Of a DNA stretch of 36,557 nt, positions 8,574 through 16,116 are shown piece by piece. The stretch lies in assembly GCA_018969685.1 (NCBI GenBank), contig JAGWXX010000010.1:1-36557 (forward strand). Direction: 5' to 3'. Numbering within the stretch: position 1 is the stretch's first letter; the number at the start of each line of letters is the position of its first letter. Under the pieces are notes generated by a model. The model had not been told where the DNA came from, searched no databases, and was given only the letters and a program-made list of their open reading frames with translations. The DNA is from Acidobacteriota bacterium. GTDB lineage: Bacteria > Actinomycetota > Acidimicrobiia > Acidimicrobiales > Ilumatobacteraceae. The position numbers were made by a program, and so were the translations under genes.

Positions 8574-8579
8574 TAGACT
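8574..8579 (+). promoter_or_regulatory. Candidate -10 box of crgA (leaderless)
   Basis: TAGACT lies 8 bases before the ATG of crgA, in the 81-base divergent space between trpG and crgA. No -35 match is convincing. Confidence 0.4.
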
Positions 8580-8587
8580 CGTCCGCC

Positions 8588-8902
8588 ATGGCCCCTCCAA
8601 AGCGCCGAACCGGCGGCCGCACCACGCCGAAGGGCACGCAGCCCTCGCAGCGCGTGCGCCACGACGACGACCGGCACGACACCCCCCCGGCGTCCACCCG
8701 CTACACGCCGCCCACCGCGCAGAGCCTTCGGGAGAGCCCGCCGTGGGTGCCCGTCCTCATGCTGGCGCTGCTCGGCCTCGGCGCCCTCGTGATCCTGCTG
8801 TACTACCTGGGCTTCGTGCCCGGCGGCCGCAACAATTGGTACCTGTTCGGTGGGCTCGTCTGCATGCTCGCCGGATTGTTCACCGCCACCAAGTGGCGCT
8901 GA
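8588..8902 (+). CDS. crgA: Cell division protein CrgA
   Basis: A 104-residue protein. The first ~48 residues are basic, polar and disordered (PPKRRTGGRTTPKG). Two transmembrane helices follow: WVPVLMLALLGLGALVILLYYL and NWYLFGGLVCMLAGLFTAT, ending in TKWR, the pattern that defines CrgA. In mycobacteria and Streptomyces CrgA is a septal membrane protein that interacts with FtsZ and penicillin-binding proteins and regulates septum assembly. The protein is slightly longer than the ~85-95 residue homologues because of its N-terminal tail. Its neighbourhood with trpG and the PknB module is as in other actinobacteria. The start ATG is supported by the TAGACT box. Confidence 0.92.
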   Translation: MAPPKRRTGGRTTPKGTQPSQRVRHDDDRHDTPPASTRYTPPTAQSLRESPPWVPVLMLALLGLGALVILLYYLGFVPGGRNNWYLFGGLVCMLAGLFTATKWR

Positions 8903-8915
8903 CCGTCGCCCTGCG

Positions 8916-9173
8916 TCACTCCACCGGCGCGACGAGGTCCATGTCCTCCTGGCAGTGCCGGGGCGGAGGCGGGTCCTCGTCGGGCGCCATCACCATCCGC
9001 AGCTCCACGCCGCACACGCCGCACCGGTAGCGGACGTTGATGCGCCGCATCTCGCCCGGCGGGGGCGGAGGCGGGGGCGGCGTGGTGACGGAACGGAGCA
9101 TCCCGATGCCGGTGCGCCAGGTCACCAACAGGATGACGACCCCGATCAGGGCCCAGACGACCGTGCCGAACAC
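8916..9173 (-). CDS. Small membrane protein with CxxC zinc-ribbon-like tail
   Basis: An 85-residue protein. Residues 1-18 (MFGTVVWALIGVVILLVTW) form one transmembrane helix. A run of eight prolines links it to a C-terminal ~45-residue cytoplasmic or exposed tail with YRCGVCGVELRM and, further on, PRHCQEDMDLV: a CxxC pair plus a third Cys and a His, suggestive of metal binding with H/C in the second knuckle. No function recognised. The start is a GTG 8 bases downstream of the thiolase stop, so it is probably the second gene of a thiolase operon. It ends 13 bases from the convergent crgA. Confidence 0.75.
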   Translation of the reverse strand: MFGTVVWALIGVVILLVTWRTGIGMLRSVTTPPPPPPPPGEMRRINVRYRCGVCGVELRMVMAPDEDPPPPRHCQEDMDLVAPVE

Positions 9174-9181
9174 GGCCGGGG

Positions 9182-10348
<1,167 letters not shown>

Positions 10349-10408
10349 CGCGGTCCTCCCCGGATCCTCGCGGGTCTGCGGCGCGACGCCGGCGACCCCG
10401 GCATCACT

Positions 10409-11422
10409 CTACGGGGTCGGCTTCGGGCGCCGTCCGGTCGGAAGGGCAGACGCTCGCGGCGTGCGCGAGGTGCGGGCCGGCCGTGTCAGGGCGGTCTCCT
10501 CGGCCACCACGTACGACGGCTTGCGCATGGTCCGGAAGTGCATGCGGGACAGGTACTCGCCGATGATGCCCAGGGACACCAGCTGCGCGCCCGAGAAGAT
10601 CACCACGATCGAAGCGAGAAAGGCGAAGCCCGGCACCTCGACCCCACCGACGATCGTCCGCCCGACGACCCACGCGAGCGCACCGAGCCCGAAGAGCACC
10701 GTCGCGAGACCGAGATACGACGCCAGCTTCAACGGCCGAGCGCTGTACCCCGTCGCGGTGTCGAGCGCGAATCGGATCAGACGGCGTGCCGAGTACGTCG
10801 AGCGCCCCTCCACGCGGCCATGGTGGTCGACCGTGACGCCGGTGAACCGGCTGGTCGACCACGACAACAGCGCGTCCAAGGAGACCGAGGGGCCGAGGTC
10901 GGCGTCGAACCCGTCGCGCAGCGGTGCCCGGAACGCCCGGAACGACGAGAACTCCACCGCCGTCCGTGCCGCCTCGGGACCGGTCGCCCACGCGATGATC
11001 GAACGGCTCCAGACCGACGCCCGCCGCCGCCAGAACGGCTGGCCGATCGCCCGCGGGCGCCCGTACACCACGTCGGCCTCGCCCCGATCCAGCGGAGCGA
11101 GCAGCGCGGCGATCTCCTCCGGGGGATTCTGCAGGTCGTCATCCATCGTCACGATCAGCGGCATGGTCGCGCGGCGCACCCCGGCCAGCAGGGCATTGTG
11201 CTGGCCCGCATTGCGACCGAGGCGCAGCCCCGTCACGCGGGGGTTCGTGCGGGCGATCGCGGCGATGGCCGCCCACGTCGCGGGCGGGCTCCCGTCGTCG
11301 ACGATGACCACCTCGTGCGCGCGGTCGCCGAGCGCACGGTCGACGCGTTCGACCAGCTCCGCGAGCGTCGACGTGCTGCGGTACGCGGGAACCACTACCG
11401 ACACGCCGTCGAGTCGCTTCAC
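10409..11422 (-). CDS. GT2 glycosyltransferase with two C-terminal membrane helices (GtrB/DPM1 type)
   Basis: A 337-residue protein. The GT2 domain has VSVVVPAYRST, VIVDDGS, the metal-binding TMDDDLQNPPEEI and a conserved RNAGQHNALLAGVRRA, all typical of polyprenyl-phosphate sugar transferases of the GtrB/DPM1/ArnC kind. Two hydrophobic helices follow (LGLATVLFGLGALAWVV and GFAFLASIVVIFSGAQLVSL), then GEYLSRMHFRTMRKPSYVV, the usual end of this family, plus a basic disordered tail of ~30 residues. These enzymes load a sugar on undecaprenyl phosphate in the cytoplasmic membrane for later transfer outside. The start is a GTG preceded by GAGGGGG. It is divergent from the hexapeptide acyltransferase and shares a promoter region with it. 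Confidence 0.88.
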   Translation of the reverse strand: MKRLDGVSVVVPAYRSTSTLAELVERVDRALGDRAHEVVIVDDGSPPATWAAIAAIARTNPRVTGLRLGRNAGQHNALLAGVRRATMPLIVTMDDDLQNPPEEIAALLAPLDRGEADVVYGRPRAIGQPFWRRRASVWSRSIIAWATGPEAARTAVEFSSFRAFRAPLRDGFDADLGPSVSLDALLSWSTSRFTGVTVDHHGRVEGRSTYSARRLIRFALDTATGYSARPLKLASYLGLATVLFGLGALAWVVGRTIVGGVEVPGFAFLASIVVIFSGAQLVSLGIIGEYLSRMHFRTMRKPSYVVAEETALTRPARTSRTPRASALPTGRRPKPTP

Positions 11423-11441
11423 CGGGAACCCCCTCGTTGCG

Positions 11442-11451
11442 AGACTAATCT
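11442..11451. promoter_or_regulatory. Overlapping divergent -10 boxes (GT2 gene and hexapeptide acyltransferase)
   Basis: The sequence AGACTAATCT reads TAATCT on the plus strand (11446-11451) and TAGTCT on the minus strand (11447-11442); the two boxes share one TA step. The plus-strand leader would be about 37-43 bases, with GAGG before the ATG; the minus leader about 12-19 bases, with GAGGGGG before the GTG. Only one of the two could be melted at a time if both are used. Confidence 0.4.
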
Positions 11452-11494
11452 TCGGTCGTTCGCGCCGACCGGCAGCGCACGGATCGAGGGCCAC

Positions 11495-12058
11495 ATGGCG
11501 TACATGACCGACGAAGAGGTCGGGTCGCTCGGCTTCCGGCACGTCGGCCGTGGCGTGAAGATCAGCACGCGCGCCGCGATCTACGACGCCGACCGCATCT
11601 CGATCGGCGACCACAGCCGCATCGACGACTTCACCGTCCTCGCCGGATCCATCGACATCGGCCGGAACGTCCACGTCACCGTGTTCTGCAACCTCGCGGG
11701 TGGGCGCGCCGGGCTGTCGATCGGCGACTTCTGCACCTTCGCGTACGGCTGCCACCTGATTGCCCAGACGGACGACTACACCGGCGCCACCATGACCAAC
11801 TCGACGCTGCCGCTCGAGTACCGCACGGAGATCGCCGCGCCGGTCGTGCTCGGCCGCCACGTGATCCTCGGGACCGGCACCGTCGTGTTGCCCGGCGTGA
11901 CGCTCGGCGAGGGCACTGCGAGCGGCGCCCGGACCCTGTTCCTCGAGTCGTCCGAGCCGTGGACGATCTACGTCGGGCAGCCCGCGAGGGCGATCCGCGA
12001 GCGGTCCCGTGCACTGCTCGACCTGGAGCGCCGCTACCTCGCCAACGACGGCGGGTAG
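11495..12058 (+). CDS. Hexapeptide-repeat (left-handed beta-helix) acyltransferase
   Basis: A 187-residue protein. Residues ~20-175 carry imperfect hexapeptide repeats ([LIV]-G-x4) such as ISIGDHSRIDDF, IDIGRNVHV, LSIGDFCTF, VVLGRHVILGTGTVVLPGV and TLGEGTASG, ending YVGQPARAIRERS, the usual close of sugar O- or N-acetyltransferases of the WbbJ/maltose acetyltransferase class. The family works as a trimer and moves an acetyl group from acetyl-CoA to a sugar. GAGGG lies 5 bases before the ATG at 11495; an ATG at 11504 is an alternative. It sits between the two glycan-gene arms, which suggests acetylation of a surface sugar. It ends 13 bases from the convergent GNAT gene. Confidence 0.88.
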   Translation: MAYMTDEEVGSLGFRHVGRGVKISTRAAIYDADRISIGDHSRIDDFTVLAGSIDIGRNVHVTVFCNLAGGRAGLSIGDFCTFAYGCHLIAQTDDYTGATMTNSTLPLEYRTEIAAPVVLGRHVILGTGTVVLPGVTLGEGTASGARTLFLESSEPWTIYVGQPARAIRERSRALLDLERRYLANDGG

Positions 12059-12071
12059 CCGGCGACCCCGG

Positions 12072-12596
12072 TCACGTCGCCGCGAACGTGCCCGGCTCGA
12101 GCACCATCTGGACGAGGTCCTCGGGGGATCCGTCGACCAGGACCGCGCCGCGCATGGTGCCTTCCTCGCGGAAGCCGACCGACCCGTAGATCGCCCGCGC
12201 AGCGGGGTGCGACGCCAGCACGTGCAGGCGGACCTGACGGATGCCGAGCTCGCGAAACGCGTGGCCACAGGCGAGCACGGTCGCCCCGCGACCGTGGCCG
12301 GCACCCCACGACTCGGGAGCGATCCACACGCCGAACCAGCAGGTGCGGTGGATCCAGTCGATGTCCGCGAGACGAACGAGGCCCACGAGTCCACCCGTCG
12401 CGTCGACCACGGACCACGCCACCCGCGTCGGGAACTCGCCCTGGGCCAGGCCGAGGAACCACTCCTCCTCGCCGACCTCGGTGACCGGGAAGCGACGACC
12501 GAGCGCCGTCCTGCTGACCAGCGGATCGGTCCTCCACGCGCGCAGCGAACCGAGATCGCGTCGTTCGACCGCCCGAATGCCAGTGCCCTCGCTCAC
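12072..12596 (-). CDS. GNAT-family N-acetyltransferase (RimJ/RimL type)
   Basis: A 174-residue protein. IRAVERRDLGSLRAWRTDP starts the domain, VGLVRLADID and FGVWIAPESWGAGHGRGATVLACGHAF form the acetyl-CoA binding core (motif A with GAGHGRG), and RLHVLASHPAARAIYGSVGFREEGTMRG is the characteristic RimJ/RimL ending. Members acetylate ribosomal protein N termini, amino acids or amino sugars; the substrate here is unknown, though the neighbours suggest a sugar amine as one possibility. The start is a GTG, with TAGCCT exactly 7 bases upstream, so the mRNA is probably leaderless. It diverges from the methyltransferase operon. Confidence 0.88.
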   Translation of the reverse strand: MSEGTGIRAVERRDLGSLRAWRTDPLVSRTALGRRFPVTEVGEEEWFLGLAQGEFPTRVAWSVVDATGGLVGLVRLADIDWIHRTCWFGVWIAPESWGAGHGRGATVLACGHAFRELGIRQVRLHVLASHPAARAIYGSVGFREEGTMRGAVLVDGSPEDLVQMVLEPGTFAAT

Positions 12597-12603
12597 AGGG
12601 GTC

Positions 12604-12613
12604 AGGCTAGATT
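12604..12613. promoter_or_regulatory. Overlapping divergent leaderless promoters (GNAT gene and methyltransferase operon)
   Basis: AGGCTAGATT contains TAGATT on the plus strand (12608-12613) and TAGCCT on the minus strand (12609-12604), sharing one TA step. On each side the next possible start codon is exactly 7 bases away: ATG at 12621 on plus, GTG at 12596 on minus. The symmetry makes chance less likely and gives two leaderless transcripts from one shared melting site. Confidence 0.5.
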
Positions 12614-12620
12614 GATTGCG

Positions 12621-12683
12621 ATGACCTCGTTGTCCCTGCGTGAGGTCTGCGCCGCCGGAAAGGCCGCCCCACGTGTCGGCTGA
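12621..12683 (+). CDS. Candidate leaderless upstream ORF (20 residues) before the methyltransferase
   Basis: The ATG 7 bases after TAGATT opens a 20-codon frame, MTSLSLREVCAAGKAAPRVG, that ends in TGA at 12681-12683, eleven bases into the methyltransferase gene and in a different frame. If the promoter is leaderless, ribosomes must first read this frame; they would stop just past the GTG at 12673 and could restart there. No homologue known to me. It could equally be an untranslated leader. Confidence 0.3.
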   Translation: MTSLSLREVCAAGKAAPRVG

Positions 12684-13524
12684 GCACGGCTCTCCCGCGG
12701 TCGACGACGTCCGCGCCGCCAACCAGCGCGTCCACGGGGCGCTCGCCCACCGGTACGACGACGAGGAGCCGCACTTCCGGCCGGAGAACCGCCGCAAGGT
12801 CCGCGGCCGCCTCGAACGGCTCGCCGCAGAGGCGCCGTCGTCCGCCCGGCTCCTCGATCTCGGTTGCGGAACCGGGTTCGTTCTCTCGCTGTGCCACGAC
12901 CTGTTCGGGCGGCTGGACGGCGTGGACATCACCCGCGAGATGCTCGACCGGGTCGACCTTTCGCCGGGCAACATCCACATCCACGAGGCACCCGCCGAGC
13001 ACCTCCCCTTTGAGGATGCGACGTTCGACGCCGTCACTGCCTACACCTTCCTCGACCATCTGGCCGACCATCGCACCGCGCTCGTCGAGGCCGCGCGCGT
13101 GCTCAAGCCGGGCGGACTCGTCTACATCGACCTCGTCCCCAATCGCGCGTTCTGGGATGCCGTCGGCCTGGCCGCATCGGCACCGGGGCGTCCCTTCGGA
13201 CCGATCGTGGAGCGGGAGATCGGCGAGCTCTACCAGCACGAACAGAAGCTGCAGGAGAAGTTCGGGATCGCCCCGGAGGACTGGCGCCTCGCAGAACCGG
13301 CGAAGGCGGGCTCGAGGGGGTTCGACGCACGCGAGCTCGCCGCCGACATGGATGCTGCGGGCTTCGACGCGGAGGTCTCGGTCGACTGGTACCTCGGGCA
13401 GGCGGTCGCGATCCACGAGCGTCCGGAAGGAGCCGCGGAGCTGATCGAGGAGCACCTCCGCTCGCTCCGACCCACCACCGACGGTCTCTTCAAGTACCTC
13501 GTCGTCACGGGCCGGCGGCGGTGA
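12673..13524 (+). CDS. Class I SAM-dependent methyltransferase
   Basis: About 283 residues. Motif I LLDLGCGTGFVLSL binds the methionine part of SAM, followed by VDITREMLDRV (acidic residue for the ribose), FDAVTAYTFLDHL (motif post II) and RVLKPGGLVYIDLVP, the standard order of small-molecule methyltransferases of the UbiE/Methyltransf_11 type. The C-terminal 90 residues form a lid that differs from common families. Substrate unknown; the linked dioxygenase, glycosyltransferase and WbqC-like genes point to modification of a surface sugar or a small metabolite attached to it. The GTG at 12673 has GGAAAGG 9 bases upstream and is preferred to the GTG at 12640. Its stop overlaps the next start in GTGA. 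Confidence 0.86.
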   Translation: MSAEHGSPAVDDVRAANQRVHGALAHRYDDEEPHFRPENRRKVRGRLERLAAEAPSSARLLDLGCGTGFVLSLCHDLFGRLDGVDITREMLDRVDLSPGNIHIHEAPAEHLPFEDATFDAVTAYTFLDHLADHRTALVEAARVLKPGGLVYIDLVPNRAFWDAVGLAASAPGRPFGPIVEREIGELYQHEQKLQEKFGIAPEDWRLAEPAKAGSRGFDARELAADMDAAGFDAEVSVDWYLGQAVAIHERPEGAAELIEEHLRSLRPTTDGLFKYLVVTGRRR

Positions 13525-14297
13525 CCGCGTTCACTGCTGCGCACGATGCGGAGGTGCGCGACACGGGTTTCACGGTCGTCCGTGGCGCCGTCGAGCCGTC
13601 GCTCGCCGCGGCATGGCGCGAGTCGCTCGCCAACCTGACCGCCCTCCAGCGGGCCTCCATGACCGAGCGCTCGCGGATCGACGACTACATGGTGCACAAC
13701 CCGATGGTCCAGGATCCCGTCTTCTTCGGATTGCTCGAGCACCCGTCGACCGTCGCCGCGCTCGACGCACTGCTCGGGCCGACGAGCATCCTCTACGCCT
13801 TCACGACATCGAGCATGCCCGGGGGCGGCACGAACTACTCCAACCGCGTGCACGTGGACTGCCCCCGCGTGATCCCCGGCTACATCACCAACATCGGCAT
13901 CATCACGGCGCTCGACGACTTCACCGACGAGAACGGCGCCACCTACTTCCTGCCCCGCTCGTTCGAGCGGCTCGACGTCCCGTCCGAGGAGGAATTCCTC
14001 CGCGATGCGGTGCGCGTCCATCCGAAGGCCGGCGACATGGTGGTCTTCAACGCACGGACCTTCCACCTTGGCGGCACGAACTCGACCGACCGCGACCGGC
14101 ACGCGCTGACCATCAACGCCTGCCGCTCGTACATGCGCCAGCGCTTCGACTACCCGCGCCTGCTCCCGGCCGGGGCCGAGAAGACGATGTCCCCGACGCT
14201 CCGCCGCGTGCTCGGCTACGACGTCCGCGTTCCGGCCAGCATCGAGGAGTACTACCTGCCCGAGGACCAGCGTCTGTACAAGGCCAACCAGGGTTGA
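13521..14297 (+). CDS. Phytanoyl-CoA dioxygenase (PhyH) family non-haem iron oxygenase
   Basis: A 258-residue protein. The double-stranded beta-helix fold of Fe(II)/2-oxoglutarate oxygenases is indicated by the HxD pair in VHVDCPRV and the distal histidine in FNARTFHLGGTNST, followed by an arginine in DRHALTINACRSYMRQ that would bind the 2-oxoglutarate carboxylate. DTGFTVVRGAV at the N terminus is typical of PhyH proteins. The family hydroxylates or desaturates small molecules, including secondary metabolites and sugars. The GTG start overlaps the methyltransferase stop (GTGA) and its stop overlaps the TTG of the following GT2, so the four genes 12673-15963 are one coupled operon. Substrate not known. 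Confidence 0.86.
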   Translation: MTAFTAAHDAEVRDTGFTVVRGAVEPSLAAAWRESLANLTALQRASMTERSRIDDYMVHNPMVQDPVFFGLLEHPSTVAALDALLGPTSILYAFTTSSMPGGGTNYSNRVHVDCPRVIPGYITNIGIITALDDFTDENGATYFLPRSFERLDVPSEEEFLRDAVRVHPKAGDMVVFNARTFHLGGTNSTDRDRHALTINACRSYMRQRFDYPRLLPAGAEKTMSPTLRRVLGYDVRVPASIEEYYLPEDQRLYKANQG

Positions 14298-15259
14298 CCG
14301 GCGGGACGTTCACTGTGGGCTCGCCGTCGATCTCGGTCATCGTGCCCGTCTACAACAACGAGTCGTCCCTGCCCGAGCTGCACCGTCGGCTGACGGCCGT
14401 GCTCTCCGGAACCGGCATGCCGTACGAGGTCGTCTTCGTCGACGACGGCAGCAGGGACCGGTCCGGCGAGATCCTCGGGGGGCTCGCCACAACGGGTCCG
14501 TCGACGGTGGTCGTCTCGCTCAGCCGCAACTTCGGCCAGCACCCCGCGATCCATGCGGGCATGTCCGCGGCGCGCGGATCGGTGATCATCCTGATGGACG
14601 CCGACCTCGAGGACTCGCCGGAGGACATCCCGGTGCTGCTCGCACCGATGATCGAGGATCCCGCCCTCGAGATCGTCTTCAGCACCTTCGACGATCCGGA
14701 GGGTCCGCGCAAGCGGCTGTCCAGTGCGATCTTCCACCGGGTGTTCTCGAGGCTCAGCAGGACACGCATCCCGCGCAACCTCGGCACGTTCCGTGCGTTC
14801 AGCGCGAAGGTGCGCGACGCGCTGCTCGAATACCCCGAGCGCTCGGCGGTCTACGGCCCGCTGATGTCGCAGATCGGATTCTCGTCCGTCACCGTGGAGG
14901 TCTCGCGGTCGGCGCCCGTTGGCCGCGCGACGTCGTACAACCTGAGGAAGCGGCTCTCGCTCGCCGTCTCGTCGCTGATCTACTACGGCTCCGCCCTTCC
15001 CACGCTCGTGCTCACGGCGGGCACGACCCTCGTGGTCCTCAGTTCGGGCTACCTCGCCGTCGTCGTCGGCGCCTACGCGCTCGGCCAGCGTGCGCTGCCC
15101 GCCGGCACGGTCCTGCTGCTCTCCGTGTCCCTCCTGACGTCGGGCGTGCTGATGCTGTCGGTCGGCGTCCTCACGATCTACGCGTACCAGATCTTCAAGG
15201 AAGTGCTGGGGCGGCCCCGCTACCACGTCGCCGCGCGACGCGGCTCCGGCCTCCCCTGA
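14294..15259 (+). CDS. GT2 glycosyltransferase with C-terminal membrane helices (GtrB/DPM1 type)
   Basis: A 321-residue protein when started at the TTG that overlaps the preceding stop (TTGA); a GTG at 14315 giving MGSPSISVIVPVYNN is an alternative. Residues ~10-230: ISVIVPVYNNE, VVFVDDGSRDRSGEI, SRNFGQHPAIHAG and LMDADLEDSPEDI (metal site). Two membrane helices follow (LPTLVLTAGTTLVVLSSGYLAVVV and VLLLSVSLLTSGVLMLSVGVLTIYAY), then IFKEVLGRPRYHV, the usual end of bactoprenyl glucosyl/mannosyl transferases. It resembles the GT2 at 10409-11422 in architecture but is on the other strand and not nearly identical. It probably charges undecaprenyl phosphate with a sugar in the membrane. Its TGA overlaps the ATG of the WbqC-like gene (TGATG). 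Confidence 0.87.
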   Translation: MTGGTFTVGSPSISVIVPVYNNESSLPELHRRLTAVLSGTGMPYEVVFVDDGSRDRSGEILGGLATTGPSTVVVSLSRNFGQHPAIHAGMSAARGSVIILMDADLEDSPEDIPVLLAPMIEDPALEIVFSTFDDPEGPRKRLSSAIFHRVFSRLSRTRIPRNLGTFRAFSAKVRDALLEYPERSAVYGPLMSQIGFSSVTVEVSRSAPVGRATSYNLRKRLSLAVSSLIYYGSALPTLVLTAGTTLVVLSSGYLAVVVGAYALGQRALPAGTVLLLSVSLLTSGVLMLSVGVLTIYAYQIFKEVLGRPRYHVAARRGSGLP

Positions 15260-15963
15260 TGCGGGTCTCGATCCTCCAGTCGAACTACATCCCCTGGAAG
15301 GGCTGGTTCAACCTCGTCGCACTGTCCGACGTCACCGTCATCTACGACTCGGTGCAGTACACGAAGAACGACTGGCGGAACCGGAACCGTCTCCCCAGTC
15401 CGGGCGGGCTCGTGTGGCTGTCGATTCCGGTGAGGACCGCGGGCCTGCTGCACCAGCCGATCAACGAGACCCGCATCTCCGACCGATCGTGGGCGCGCCG
15501 GCACTGGGCGACGGTGAGGCAGCTGCTGGGCAAGCGTCCGCACTTCGGGGACTACGCCGCGGAATGGGAGTCCTGGTACCTCGACTCGGCCGCCGACGAG
15601 CTGCTCCACGACGTGAACATGCGGTTCATCCGGGGAATCATGGGGCAGACCGACATCCGAACCCGACTCGTCGACGACCGCGAATTCCTGCTGCAGGAGG
15701 ACGATCCAACCGGTCGCGTGGTGCAGATCTGCACCGCGCTCGGAGCAACGTCGTACCTCACGGGCCCCGCCGGCCTCAACTACCTCGACGCGTCCCGATT
15801 CGAGCGGGCAGCCGTCGCGCTCGAGGTGATCGACTACGGCACCTACCGGACCTACCCGCAGGCCACCGCACCGTTCGAGCACGGGGTGAGCATCCTCGAC
15901 GTCCTCGCCTCGATCGGCCCGCGGACGGGTGGCGAACTCAACGCCGGGGTGCACCTCCGCTAG
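15259..15963 (+). CDS. WbqC-like family protein
   Basis: A 234-residue protein of the WbqC family (pfam WbqC): SILQSNYIPWKGWFNLVALSD, then DSVQYTKNDWRNRNRLPSP, WLSIPV and the later YLTGPAGLNYLD are the family's conserved blocks. WbqC proteins occur in O-antigen and other surface polysaccharide clusters, where they are thought to act in amino-sugar or N-formyl/acyl modification, but the reaction is not firmly established. Here it is the last gene of the methyltransferase-PhyH-GT2-WbqC operon and strongly supports a glycan role for the operon. The start ATG overlaps the previous stop. The tRNA-Ala gene on the opposite strand begins 33 bases downstream. Confidence 0.9.
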   Translation: MRVSILQSNYIPWKGWFNLVALSDVTVIYDSVQYTKNDWRNRNRLPSPGGLVWLSIPVRTAGLLHQPINETRISDRSWARRHWATVRQLLGKRPHFGDYAAEWESWYLDSAADELLHDVNMRFIRGIMGQTDIRTRLVDDREFLLQEDDPTGRVVQICTALGATSYLTGPAGLNYLDASRFERAAVALEVIDYGTYRTYPQATAPFEHGVSILDVLASIGPRTGGELNAGVHLR

Positions 15964-15995
15964 ATCCGCCGGCCGTGCCGGACGAGCACCATCCG

Positions 15996-16069
15996 TGGAG
16001 ACGATGGGACTCGAACCCACGACCCCCTGCTTGCAAAGCAGGTGCTCTAGCCAACTGAGCTACGTCCCC
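15996..16069 (-). tRNA. alaT: tRNA-Ala (anticodon TGC)
   Basis: On the minus strand the 74-base gene folds fully: acceptor GGGGACG with CGTCTCC (one G-T pair), D arm GCTC/GAGC, anticodon arm CCTGC-TTTGCAA-GCAGG with TGC, T arm GTGGG-TTCGAGT-CCCAT and discriminator A. No CCA is encoded. In mycobacteria alaT follows ileT directly; here about 7.5 kb of other genes separate the two. Confidence 0.97.
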
Positions 16070-16103
16070 GGACCGTCCGTCAGTCTACGGAATTGACCAC
16101 CGG

Positions 16104-16109
16104 TAGCCT
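16104..16109 (+). promoter_or_regulatory. Candidate -10 box of the MgtE-N/CBS gene (leaderless)
   Basis: TAGCCT, the same hexamer as before the GNAT gene, lies 7 bases before the ATG at 16117. No Shine-Dalgarno sequence is present. Confidence 0.4.
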
Positions 16110-16116
16110 TCGGCGC

